This document shows positions 45,515 to 52,883 of a stretch of 64,000 bases of DNA, piece by piece (within the stretch, counting starts at the first letter, position 1; each line of letters opens with the position of its first letter). Source of the stretch: Afipia sp. (lineage in GTDB: Bacteria; Pseudomonadota; Alphaproteobacteria; Rhizobiales; Xanthobacteraceae); the NCBI GenBank assembly GCA_024508675.1, contig JANINQ010000021.1:248001-312000 (forward strand), in the 5' to 3' direction. The translations under genes and the position numbers were made by a program. A model generated the notes under the pieces. That model ran no database searches, was not told the origin of the DNA, and saw only the letters and a program-made list of their open reading frames with translations.

Positions 45515-45893
45515 GGCTTGAGAACTCCGAACAGAATCATAGCGTCCCGCCCGACTTCTTTCCGCTCTTCCCAATTCTTATCCGATAAATATTCACGTGG
45601 AGACAGCCAGCCATATTCTGATTACGCTGCGCATACCACCCCGTGATCTGGTAGTGCTTCAATCGTGGGATACTAACCAGATTTGACGGATCATCAATCT
45701 GACTTCGAGAAAATCCGAAGTATTCGGCCCATGTCTCCTCCACAACGTGATGGTCGTCGTATCCTCGCTTCTTAAGTTCCACGCATCCAGCGATCGGCAT
45801 CTGGCCGCATCCATCGCTGTTGCTGATGGCGTGCATAAGCATCCTCGCGTGCAGCCATGCGAAGCAGTCCCGATCCGATCGTGGTGAAAGCAA
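45511..45893 (-). pseudogene. Frameshifted HNH-type toxin C-terminal domain
   Basis: The frame from 45893 encodes a C-terminal toxin tip with DGCGQMPIAGC, YDDHHVVEE (His48/His49) and NLVSIPRLKHYQITGWYAQRN, then runs into unrelated residues and stops at 45537. From about 45615 the adjacent frame gives the expected ending SPREYLSDKNWEER...VGRDAMILFGVLKP and a TGA that overlaps the DUF2019 ATG. Loss of one base near 45615 therefore split the gene. The N-terminal delivery part is absent. The 60 bases at 45661-45720 contain 25 G/C, unlike the GC-rich GTA genes. Confidence 0.82.
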
Positions 45894-45894
45894 A

Positions 45895-45916
45895 ATGGCC
45901 GGGGTGCCCCGGCCAT
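45895..45916 (-). terminator. Rho-independent terminator after the capsid gene
   Basis: A perfect 10-bp stem (ATGGCCGGGG paired with CCCCGGCCAT, 2-base loop) is followed on the minus strand by TTTGC. It lies 30 bp beyond the capsid stop and would end transcription before the toxin remnant. Confidence 0.75.
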
Positions 45917-45945
45917 TCGCATCTCGCTTCCGTTGTTTTGGGAGA

Positions 45946-47217
45946 TCAGCTCGCCGCGAACTTCACCAGCTTGATGGCGTCAAAATCCTGGACGCCGCCG
46001 CCGACGCGCTTGGTGGTGTAGAACAGCACGTAGGGCTTGGCGGAATACGGATCGCGCAGCACGCGCACGCCGACACGATCCACGATCAGGTAGCCGCGGC
46101 GAAAATCGCCGAACGCGATGGAGAGCGAGTTCGCGCCGATGTCCGGCATGTCCTCGGCCTCGATTAGCGGGAACGTCATCAGGGATGCGCGCCCGCCCGC
46201 CTGCGCCGGCGGCTGCCACAGATACGCACCGCCCGAGTCCTTGAACTTGCGGATCGCGGCCTGCGTCTTGCGGTTCATCACGAAGGTGCCGTTCTGGCGA
46301 TAACCCGCTTTCAATGCGTAGATCGTATCGACCAGCACATCGGACGGATTGGAGCCGGGAAACGCACCCGCGCTGCCGCTCGCGACATAGCCGAGATTGC
46401 CCCAGGTCCACGAGCCGTTGGCCACCGCTGTGTAGTTGAGAAAGCCCTTCGGCTTGTTGCTGCCGTCGCCGTTGACGAAGGCCGCGCCCTCCTGCACCGC
46501 GAAAGTCAGCTCGACTTCGGAGGCGATCCACTCGTCTATGTTCACCGCCGAGTCATCGAGCAGCGTCGCGGTCGCCGCTGGCATGGCGTAAAGCTCCATG
46601 GCCGGAAAGCTGAGTGCATCGAGCGTCGGCGACGTGGTCTGCGTGCGCGCATCCGTTTCTCCGACCCAGCCGGTGGCAGGACCCGCGGTCATGAACGGCT
46701 TCTTGTAGACGCTGCCGGAAATTTCGCGCACCGACGAGATGCTGCGGATCGGCGAGATCGCCGCAAGCCGCTGGCCGATCTCGTGCTCGAGTTCGGCTGG
46801 CACCAGATAGCCGCCATCGGCATTGGAGCCGGCGGACATCGCCTTGGTTTCCAGCGCGCGCAGCGCCCCGCTCTCGCCCTGGCGCACATAAGCCTCGAAC
46901 GCGCTCTTGTGCTCGCGCGACGCGCCGTCCGCAAAGCGCGAACGGCTGTTGTCGCGGCGGGTGCCTTCCAGCACGGGTCGCGCGGATTTCAGCGCAAGAT
47001 CGTCGATCCGCTTCATCTGCGCGTCGAGCGCGCCATTGATGCGGTCGACCTTCTCGTCCAGCAGCACATCTGCACGGCGACCGATGGCGGCGAGCCGCTC
47101 GTCGTTCGAGGCCTTGAACTCCTCGAACATCGCCATGATGGCGTCGTGCTCGCCGCGCGCGGCGGACGAGATGCCGGACTTGTGCTCCGGCGCAGTGCCG
47201 TTGATGTCGTAATCCAT
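45946..47217 (-). CDS. HK97-family major capsid protein (gp5-like)
   Basis: A 423-residue capsid protein; the start MDYDINGTAPEHKSG at 47217 has AAGGAG upstream. A coiled scaffold-like delta domain (about 20-75) precedes the mature fold, with the protease site expected near residue ~110. Family signatures include GGYLVPAELEHEI, VWGETD-like GWVGETDARTQTTS and SLSIAFGDFRRGYLIVDR. Terminators flank it on both sides, making the capsid an isolated unit in an otherwise operonic cluster. Confidence 0.94.
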   Translation of the reverse strand: MDYDINGTAPEHKSGISSAARGEHDAIMAMFEEFKASNDERLAAIGRRADVLLDEKVDRINGALDAQMKRIDDLALKSARPVLEGTRRDNSRSRFADGASREHKSAFEAYVRQGESGALRALETKAMSAGSNADGGYLVPAELEHEIGQRLAAISPIRSISSVREISGSVYKKPFMTAGPATGWVGETDARTQTTSPTLDALSFPAMELYAMPAATATLLDDSAVNIDEWIASEVELTFAVQEGAAFVNGDGSNKPKGFLNYTAVANGSWTWGNLGYVASGSAGAFPGSNPSDVLVDTIYALKAGYRQNGTFVMNRKTQAAIRKFKDSGGAYLWQPPAQAGGRASLMTFPLIEAEDMPDIGANSLSIAFGDFRRGYLIVDRVGVRVLRDPYSAKPYVLFYTTKRVGGGVQDFDAIKLVKFAAS

Positions 47218-47261
47218 ATGGTTCTCCTTGTGGGATCGGGTTGAAAGTGAAATGCACAAAC

Positions 47262-47285
47262 AAAAACGCCGCCCGGAGGGGCGGC
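47262..47285 (-). terminator. Terminator-like hairpin upstream of the capsid start
   Basis: GCCGCCC (47268-47274) pairs with GGGCGGC (47279-47285) over a GGAG loop, and on the minus strand it is followed by GTTTTTG. It ends about 45 bp before the capsid ATG. It would stop transcription entering from upstream, so the capsid needs its own promoter or antitermination. Confidence 0.7.
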
Positions 47286-47356
47286 TATGACGATAGAAAC
47301 TTGTTCTTTTGGTCGCGGCGTACCAGAATTCCTGACAGGCAATCAGGGAGGCCAAA

Positions 47357-47572
47357 ATGGCCAAGAAAACAGTCAGGAAACGTGGCCCCGTAAAGGCCCG
47401 TAAAACCAGTTTGACCATCTATGGCGTTAAAACCAAGCGTGGCGAAAAGATGCTAAATGGTCGCTATAGAATGGTGAATATACACACGAAGCGTGTGTTT
47501 GTCGGAACGCTGATCGATACCATCAACAAGGGCAAAGTACGATTGGCAATCTTTAGCGTGCCAAAAGGTTAA
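47357..47572 (+). CDS. Small basic protein of an AT-rich insert
   Basis: A 71-residue Lys/Arg-rich protein (MAKKTVRKRGPVKARKTSL) with a beta-strand-like second half, and GGGAGG five bases before the ATG. It lies opposite to the GTA genes and three bases before the next plus-strand gene, so the two form a unit. I recognise no family. The base composition is markedly poorer in GC than the cluster. Confidence 0.65.
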   Translation: MAKKTVRKRGPVKARKTSLTIYGVKTKRGEKMLNGRYRMVNIHTKRVFVGTLIDTINKGKVRLAIFSVPKG

Positions 47573-47575
47573 ATC

Positions 47576-48178
47576 ATGGCCGTTACGCTAAGCGAATTTC
47601 GAAGATTTCCTGCCGAGCGTGAGGCCATCGGGAATATGCTTATGGTCTACGGCGAAATTGAATTTGCGATACTCGGTTGCCTGGGAGATGTTCTTGATGG
47701 CGATCTAAATACCGCAGCTCGCATTTTGTTTAGAGTTAAAGGTGAGAGCGCGAGAATTGATGTTGCAGATGCAATAATTCGTCCTGCATTTCAAAAGAAC
47801 GACCTTGAGAAAAAGTGGGAAAATACAATTGGTGCGATTCATTTTTGCAGACGAATTCGAAATCAGTACGCCCATTGCCACTGGCAGCTATGGGAAGATA
47901 AGATCAGATTCTTGAATTTTGACAGAGATGTCCGCACTCCTTCGGGTGAACTCATACTAAAACTTCACCGCATCGACGGGGCACTACTCAAGGCTCAATC
48001 TATCTTCTTTGAATACACCTTGGACTGGCTCTACTTTCTTGAAAAAGAATACCAAAAACGATTGGGGAAGATAGTTTCACACTCAATCGAACAACCTAAG
48101 ATGATGGCCGCCCCTGCCCTTTATTTGGCCGAACAGGCACCGCCCTCACCCGCGCACCCACGAGCAGCGGGAAGGTAA
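47576..48178 (+). CDS. Unknown protein with an RNxxxH (HEPN-type) motif in an AT-rich insert
   Basis: A 200-residue helical protein. RNQYAH (residues 95-100) fits the R-N-x3-H motif used by HEPN ribonucleases, within a helix preceded by RVKGESARIDVADAIIRP. The last ~28 residues (MAAPALYLAEQAPP...) come from DNA that also encodes the 3' end of the prohead protease, so the original stop may have been lost at insertion. The 60 bases at 47701-47760 contain only 26 G/C. HEPN assignment rests on one motif and needs structure comparison. Confidence 0.7.
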   Translation: MAVTLSEFRRFPAEREAIGNMLMVYGEIEFAILGCLGDVLDGDLNTAARILFRVKGESARIDVADAIIRPAFQKNDLEKKWENTIGAIHFCRRIRNQYAHCHWQLWEDKIRFLNFDRDVRTPSGELILKLHRIDGALLKAQSIFFEYTLDWLYFLEKEYQKRLGKIVSHSIEQPKMMAAPALYLAEQAPPSPAHPRAAGR

Positions 48179-48587
48179 CGATCGAGATCTCCCAGAGATC
48201 GACCTGATAGAGCTTGCGCACGCGCGTCTTCGGATCGATCTGGCCACGCACGGTGCGATAACCGATGGAGAGACCGTCGATGGCTCCCTGCTCCACCAGC
48301 GCGAACAGTTCGCGGCCGCGGGCGACATCGGGGATCAGGCGTCCCCTCGCCCACAGCCCGCGAAAATCCTCATGCAGATCGAGCCAGATGCCCACCGGCT
48401 CGGCCGGATCGTGCTGGAACAGCATCGGGATTTTTCGCAGGCCGCGCTGCGCCAGCGTCTTTGTAAAGGCGCCGGGCATCACCATGTCTCGCGCCTGGTC
48501 GACCTCGCCGAACAGGCTGGCATAGCCTTCCACATTGCCGTCGCCCGAGAGCGAGATGCGGGAGAGCGATGAAATCGGCGCGTGCAT
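48096..48587 (-). CDS. HK97-family prohead maturation protease (gp4-like)
   Basis: A 163-residue capsid maturation protease. Family features are VEGYASLFGEVDQARDMVMPGAF, the His in MLFQHDPAEPVG and the Ser in GLSIGYR. It processes the capsid delta domain. Its last 83 bp overlap the plus-strand insert gene. Confidence 0.92.
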   Translation of the reverse strand: MHAPISSLSRISLSGDGNVEGYASLFGEVDQARDMVMPGAFTKTLAQRGLRKIPMLFQHDPAEPVGIWLDLHEDFRGLWARGRLIPDVARGRELFALVEQGAIDGLSIGYRTVRGQIDPKTRVRKLYQVDLWEISIVTFPLLVGARVRAVPVRPNKGQGRPSS

Positions 48588-48672
48588 GGGGCATCCTCGC
48601 GAACGGCGCGTGGCTGGGTCGGCGTAAAAATGTCGGAGCTTTTATTTCGCCGGTGCGAAAATCATATTCAGG

Positions 48673-48797
48673 GTCGTCCCGGCGGAGGCCGGGACCCATC
48701 ACCACTGGATGACCGGTTGATCACAGGAAGACGTCCGGAACATCGCGACAAAAACGACGGATCAGGGAGTATGGGTCCCGGCCTCCGCCGGGACGAC
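48673..48797. repeat. Long inverted repeat (GTCGTCCC...GGGACCCAT family), copy 3
   Basis: Perfect 27-bp inverted arms (48673-48699 and 48771-48797) with a 71-bp loop. It lies between the prohead protease and the 62-residue protein gene. All three copies of this family in the window are within the GTA cluster. Confidence 0.88.
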
Positions 48798-48828
48798 ATC
48801 GGGAATAATTGCGTGCATCTCGCGCAAC

Positions 48829-49017
48829 CTACTTCCCGCGCTTCGGACTCTTCCGCCGCGCCGGCTTCGTGCGCGGGGACTTCGCCACCGGCTTCACCGG
48901 CGCCTTGTGCTGGATCTTGTCGAGATGCGCGAGAAATTCGCGAAACACTGTCAGATGATCCGGCGATGATTTCTTCTCCGGCTGTATCGCGCGCAGCACC
49001 GTGTGCAACGTATCCAT
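48829..49017 (-). CDS. Small basic GTA-cluster protein (62 aa)
   Basis: A 62-residue protein with a helical first half and a Lys/Arg/Pro-rich C-terminus (PVKPVAKSPRTKPARRKSPKRGK). GAGGA precedes its ATG and lies in the end of the upstream gene. It occupies the site of variable small genes between portal and prohead protease in gene transfer agents; its role is unknown. Confidence 0.65.
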   Translation of the reverse strand: MDTLHTVLRAIQPEKKSSPDHLTVFREFLAHLDKIQHKAPVKPVAKSPRTKPARRKSPKRGK

Positions 49018-49020
49018 AAA

Positions 49021-49236
49021 TCAATCCTCGCTGATGAAATGAGAGAGACTTCGGTTGCCCTTCGCCCTGCGGTTGAAGCGCGAGAGCTGGCGGACGAATT
49101 CATCGAAGCGCCGCGAGGCTTCGGCCAGTTCGCGCAGCGTCACCAGGAACGCGGCGCTGGCCGCCAGCGCCCACAGCAGCAGTGCCAGATGGGCGAGATC
49201 GCCGCGCTCGGTGAAGATGCGGATCAGGTCGGACAT
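49021..49236 (-). CDS. Small membrane protein of the GTA cluster (71 aa)
   Basis: A 71-residue protein starting MSDLIRIFTERGDLAHLALL. It has one transmembrane helix (about 13-33) and a charged C-terminal helix. It is coupled to the downstream 62-residue gene. Its position matches the gp3.5-type small gene between portal and protease. Upstream of it is an attenuator-like leader. Confidence 0.7.
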   Translation of the reverse strand: MSDLIRIFTERGDLAHLALLLWALAASAAFLVTLRELAEASRRFDEFVRQLSRFNRRAKGNRSLSHFISED

Positions 49237-49273
49237 GATGAATCTTCGAAGAGGCTGCGAGCAGCCGGCCAAC

Positions 49274-49308
49274 AAAAAAGACGCGCCGAACGTAAAGCTC
49301 GACGCGCC
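49274..49308 (-). terminator. Terminator-like hairpin between portal and small membrane gene
   Basis: The minus-strand RNA would form a 12-bp stem with wobble pairs (49297-49308 with 49280-49291, loop 5 bases), followed by TTTTTTG. It stands between the leader frame at 49386-49430 and the 71-residue gene, the layout of an attenuator. Confidence 0.65.
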
Positions 49309-49385
49309 TTCTTTTCCGAATCTCGCTGAACCAGGCGGGAGAACCGCCCTGTCCGAAGCTTCCTTGAATAAAGACTCAAGTGAGC

Positions 49386-49430
49386 TTAGCGGGCGGCCTC
49401 AGCGAGGTGACAGCGCTTGGAATGAGACAC
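49386..49430 (-). CDS. Possible leader peptide with near-complete anti-16S Shine-Dalgarno
   Basis: On the minus strand AAAGGAGGTGGTCC (49445-49432) matches the complement of the 16S rRNA 3' tail at 13 of 14 positions. It is followed after one base by GTG, starting a 14-codon frame, MSHSKRCHLAEAAR, that ends TAA. A terminator hairpin follows ~80 bases later. No protein function is expected; the arrangement resembles a translation-controlled attenuator. Confidence 0.45.
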   Translation of the reverse strand: MSHSKRCHLAEAAR

Positions 49431-49518
49431 TGGACCACCTCCTTTCGTTGTTGACGACAGGTTGAAGATAGTGGCCCGTTCGCGATTCCACAAGAACGCG
49501 TTTCGTGTTCCTGCACAG

Positions 49519-50697
49519 CTACACAATCCGGTTCCCGTCCTCGACGGGCGCATAGCCGGTCGCTTCGCGCTTTTCGTTCAGAGTCAGGAACGGCGCATTG
49601 GCGATGCGATCCCATAGTGCCGCACGATCTGACGCCAGCGCATCGATGCGGTCAGTATCGACCACGATGCGCAGGCTCTCGCCGAACTGCGGCAACAGCC
49701 AGTGCGCGATGGCGCTGCCCACACGTGAGGCCAGCGGCAACACGGTCTGCCGCCAGAACACGCGGTTGGCTTCCTGGAAATTCGCATAAGTGTTGTCGCC
49801 GGGAATGCCGAGCAGCATCGGCGGCACGCCGAAGGCGAGCGCGATCTCGCGCGCAGCGGAATTTTTGGCGTCGAGAAAATCCATGTCCTTCGGCGTCAGC
49901 GACATCGCCTTCCAGTCAAGTCCGCCTTCCAGCAAAAGCGGCCGCCCGGCATTCACGGCGCCCTGATAGGTGTCGGTGAGTTCGCGCTTGAGCCGGTCGA
50001 ACTGCTGATCCGACAGCACCGCGCCTTCCGGCCCGGAATAGACCAGCGCACCGGAGGGCCGCGCCGCATTGTCGAGCAAAGCCTTGTTCCACGCCGAACT
50101 GGCGTTGTGCGTGTCGACCGCGACCGCCGCGGCCTCGATGGGCGCGAGCCCGTAATGATCGTCCAGCGGATGAAAAAAGGTAAGATGCAGGATCGGCGGG
50201 ACGCTCGACGCAAGTTGATCGAACCGCACACTCCGCCCCGCGACGCTGTAGTCGTAAGCCTCAGCCCAGCCGTCGTGACCTGGCACCACCTTCATGCGAT
50301 CGGGCCGCAGCGTGTAGAGTTCACGCACCTCGTCACCGAGCGCAACCGCCTCGACATAGGCGTTGCCCGCGAGCAGCATATGCGCATAGAGCGCCTCGAA
50401 GAACGTCGCGCCATCCTGCCGCGCGTTCGGCCTGGTCAGAAGCTGCAACAACGGATGCGCCTCGCGCTCCTGCGCACCTTCATACAACAGGAAGCCGCAC
50501 GACGCGGCGTTCTCCGCGATCAGCCGCACCGCGCGATGCACGATGGCGTTGGCTAGATAACCCTCGCGCGCCAGCGCCGCATAATCGCGCGGCGTCCACC
50601 GCGCGCGTCCGCCGCTTTCGAAAGCCAGTACCTGCGATGTGCGCGAGGCCTTGGCTTCGGGAGGGCGGAGAATCCGTTTCAAGCCTTCAAACATCAT
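49519..50697 (-). CDS. Phage portal protein (gp3-like)
   Basis: A 392-residue HK97-type portal, the dodecameric ring through which DNA enters and leaves the head. Family features include GYLANAIVHRAVRLIAENAAS, GNAYVEAVALGDEVRELY, LDAKNSAAREIALAFGVPP and NRVFWRQTVLPLA. It starts just after the large terminase stop. Confidence 0.94.
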   Translation of the reverse strand: MMFEGLKRILRPPEAKASRTSQVLAFESGGRARWTPRDYAALAREGYLANAIVHRAVRLIAENAASCGFLLYEGAQEREAHPLLQLLTRPNARQDGATFFEALYAHMLLAGNAYVEAVALGDEVRELYTLRPDRMKVVPGHDGWAEAYDYSVAGRSVRFDQLASSVPPILHLTFFHPLDDHYGLAPIEAAAVAVDTHNASSAWNKALLDNAARPSGALVYSGPEGAVLSDQQFDRLKRELTDTYQGAVNAGRPLLLEGGLDWKAMSLTPKDMDFLDAKNSAAREIALAFGVPPMLLGIPGDNTYANFQEANRVFWRQTVLPLASRVGSAIAHWLLPQFGESLRIVVDTDRIDALASDRAALWDRIANAPFLTLNEKREATGYAPVEDGNRIV

Positions 50698-50707
50698 GAC
50701 CCCCGAT

Positions 50708-52051
50708 CTAGAAACTGCGCACCCTGGGCTGCGCCCGCGCCGTGAACGTCAGCGACGCGATCGCCCAGACCAGCGCATCGAGCCGGTCCGGCGAGCGTCC
50801 CGATGACAGGCCACTTGGCCCGAAGTCGCACATCTCGTCTTCCAGCGCCGGAAACGTCCCGGCATGTTTCACGCGGCCCTGTTCGTAGAGTGTCGCAACA
50901 GGCTCGGCGCGCAGATACTTTCCGCGATGCGCGCGCACCGGCACCACCGGCACGCCCGCATCCACTTCATTGATCACCGAGCGAACCATCTCGCCGCCCT
51001 GGTTGACCTCCGCGACAAGCGCATCGGCTTCCAGCCGCCGCCACAGCGCGATCGCCTTCGCCGCCCACACCGCAGGCGTGGCCTGCGACACCGTCTCATC
51101 CGCAATCACATAGATCGCGCCCTCGCCGGTGATTCCTGCAGCGACAATTCCGCAGGCATCGGCGCGCTTACCGCTTGTCGCCGGCGGATCGACCGCAACC
51201 ACGATGCGCTCCAGCGGCGGCGCCTCGCCCACGCGGCAGTTCTCGATCAGCGTGCGCGACCACAGTGCATCGGGCCGGTCCTCGATGATCTCGCCATCCA
51301 ACTCCTGCCGTCCGAGCCGCGTATCCTTGTAGCGCGCCAGCACGCCTTTCAGAAACGTCGGCGCGAGATGATAGGCATTCGCCTGCGTGCCCGCGCGCGT
51401 CACCACGCTGGTCGGCTCCAGCATCAGCCGCTTGATCAGCGCGGTCGGGCGCGGCGTGGTCGTGATCAGTTGCCGCGGCTGGTGGCCAAGACGAAGCCCA
51501 AACTGCAGCATGTCGAATGTCGCCTGCGCGTAACGCCACTTCGCCATCTCGTCCGACCAGGCGCAGCCGAATTGCGGCCCGCGCAGGCTCTCTGGATCTT
51601 CCGCCGAAAACGCATAGGCGACGGCACCGTTGCTCCATTCGAGCCGCCGCCGCGACGGAGTCCACACCGGGCGTTCGTCACGGCGATGAACCGCGAGCAA
51701 TCCTGACACACCCTCCACCATGACCTCGCGCACGTCGTGCTCGGTCTCGCCCACCAGCGCGATGTTGCCGATTGGTTCCCCGGCCAGCGGCGCAAGGCCG
51801 AGCGCCTGCGCCCTCACCCATTCGGCGCCCGCGCGCGTCTTGCCCGCGCCGCGCCCGCCGATCAAAAGCCATGTCAGCCAGGGCTGGCCGTTCGGCGCGA
51901 GATGTGGCGGCACCTGATGCTCATGCGCGAAGATGTCCCAGCGCGACAGCACCAGCTCCATTTCAGCACGGCTCATCCCCTCCAGCAGGAACCGGCGCTG
52001 CAGCGGCGACCAGCCCTTCCAGGCGTCGCGAAAGTTCGCGGCGGAATTCAT
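50708..52051 (-). CDS. Large terminase subunit (gp2-like)
   Basis: A 447-residue DNA-packaging motor; the start MNSAANFRDAWKG at 52051 is preferred to an upstream ATG at 52078. The ATPase has Walker A GGRGAGKTRAGAEW and Walker B-type CAWSDEMAKW, and the C-terminal nuclease includes IVVAVDPPATSGK and YVIADE. It lacks the phage-specific cos/pac dependence as far as GTA homologues are known. The small-terminase-like gene overlaps its 5' end by 89 bp. Confidence 0.94.
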   Translation of the reverse strand: MNSAANFRDAWKGWSPLQRRFLLEGMSRAEMELVLSRWDIFAHEHQVPPHLAPNGQPWLTWLLIGGRGAGKTRAGAEWVRAQALGLAPLAGEPIGNIALVGETEHDVREVMVEGVSGLLAVHRRDERPVWTPSRRRLEWSNGAVAYAFSAEDPESLRGPQFGCAWSDEMAKWRYAQATFDMLQFGLRLGHQPRQLITTTPRPTALIKRLMLEPTSVVTRAGTQANAYHLAPTFLKGVLARYKDTRLGRQELDGEIIEDRPDALWSRTLIENCRVGEAPPLERIVVAVDPPATSGKRADACGIVAAGITGEGAIYVIADETVSQATPAVWAAKAIALWRRLEADALVAEVNQGGEMVRSVINEVDAGVPVVPVRAHRGKYLRAEPVATLYEQGRVKHAGTFPALEDEMCDFGPSGLSSGRSPDRLDALVWAIASLTFTARAQPRVRSF

Positions 52052-52628
52052 CGAGATCCCGGGGGATGGCATCGTCATCGGCCTTCGCGTTGTCGTCTCC
52101 CGCCCCGCGCTCCTGTTCGCGCAGCCGCATCACTTCCTTCAAAGTGCGGGCCAGCGAGGCCAGCACGCGAGCGCGGCTTTCGGCCTCGATGCGATGCGCA
52201 GGCGCAAGGCGCTCGGGATTGCCGACGATGCGTTCGATCTTGGTCAGTTCGCGTTCGATCGCGCTGCTCACACGCTCGATCATCGAGCTTGCCGGCGTTT
52301 CGCCGGGCTCTGGCAGCGCCGCCCGATCCGCCGCGCTGCGCTTACGGACATGCGATGCGCGATCCGCTTTCACCTGCTTCAGGTCGATCGCTTCGATCGC
52401 GGCATGGTCGCGTGCATCTACCACAAGATTGCCGGGATGCTCGTTGATAACTTTTGCACGGAAGCGCTTCCGCGCCACCGGTTTTGCGGCGACCGGCTTC
52501 TTTGCTTTAGTCACGGTCTTTTTGACCGCGGCTTTTCTTGCCGTCTTCTTGACGACGATTTTGCGCACAGCCTTCTTCACCGCACGCTTGTTCGGCGCGG
52601 TTGAGGGCTGCGTCTTGGGCATGTTCAA
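51963..52628 (-). CDS. Putative small terminase (gp1-position), lysine-rich N-terminus
   Basis: A 221-residue protein. The first ~60 residues are Lys/Ala-rich (KKAVRKIVVKKTARKAAVKK), like histone-type DNA-binding tails. The rest is predicted helical with heptad character around RIEAESRARVLASLARTLKEV. Position immediately upstream of the large terminase is that of Rhodobacter GTA gp1, a small terminase. The identity is by position; sequence likeness is not evident. Confidence 0.65.
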   Translation of the reverse strand: MNMPKTQPSTAPNKRAVKKAVRKIVVKKTARKAAVKKTVTKAKKPVAAKPVARKRFRAKVINEHPGNLVVDARDHAAIEAIDLKQVKADRASHVRKRSAADRAALPEPGETPASSMIERVSSAIERELTKIERIVGNPERLAPAHRIEAESRARVLASLARTLKEVMRLREQERGAGDDNAKADDDAIPRDLDEFRRELSRRLEGLVAAAAPVPAGGDEPC

Positions 52629-52647
52629 AGATTCTCACGCTCATACG

Positions 52648-52672
52648 AAAACGCCGCGCTCAGGGCACGGCG
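52648..52672 (-). terminator. Hairpin with T-run upstream of the first GTA gene
   Basis: CGCCG/CGGCG arms (52652-52656 and 52668-52672) with GTTTTCG following on the minus strand lie 20 bp before the gp1-position start codon. The stem is short, so terminator function is uncertain, but it echoes the hairpins before the capsid and the 71-residue gene. Confidence 0.4.
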
Positions 52673-52695
52673 GTCGGCACGGCAGGCTGTTTATC

Positions 52696-52846
52696 CGTCA
52701 TTGCGAGCCAACGGATCGGCGCAAGCGCCGTCCGATGATAAACTCCGCGAAGAAATCCATAAAGCAACAAGCACAGACTGGATTGCTTCGTCGCCATAGC
52801 GCGTCGAAGACGCGCGTAAACGCGCTAATGGCTCCTCGCAATGACG
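52696..52846. repeat. Dispersed inverted repeat, CGTCATTGCGAG family
   Basis: Outer arms CGTCATTGCGAG (52696-52707) and CTCGCAATGACG (52835-52846) are perfect inverted copies, with an internal GATTGCTTCGTCGC block. It separates the small membrane gene from the GTA operon. Confidence 0.82.
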
Positions 52847-52883
52847 CAGAAACGTCTTGCAAGTCATCATGGATGGCGCTGGT

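Noticed and set aside
47218-47418. Longer capsid start at 47418
   Set aside because: It would read through the upstream terminator and the opposite-strand insert gene; AAGGAG before ATG 47217 and family N-termini support the shorter form.
29951-52628. Ordinary temperate prophage
   Set aside because: No integrase, repressor, replication genes or att repeats; gene order and the short tape measure fit a gene transfer agent.
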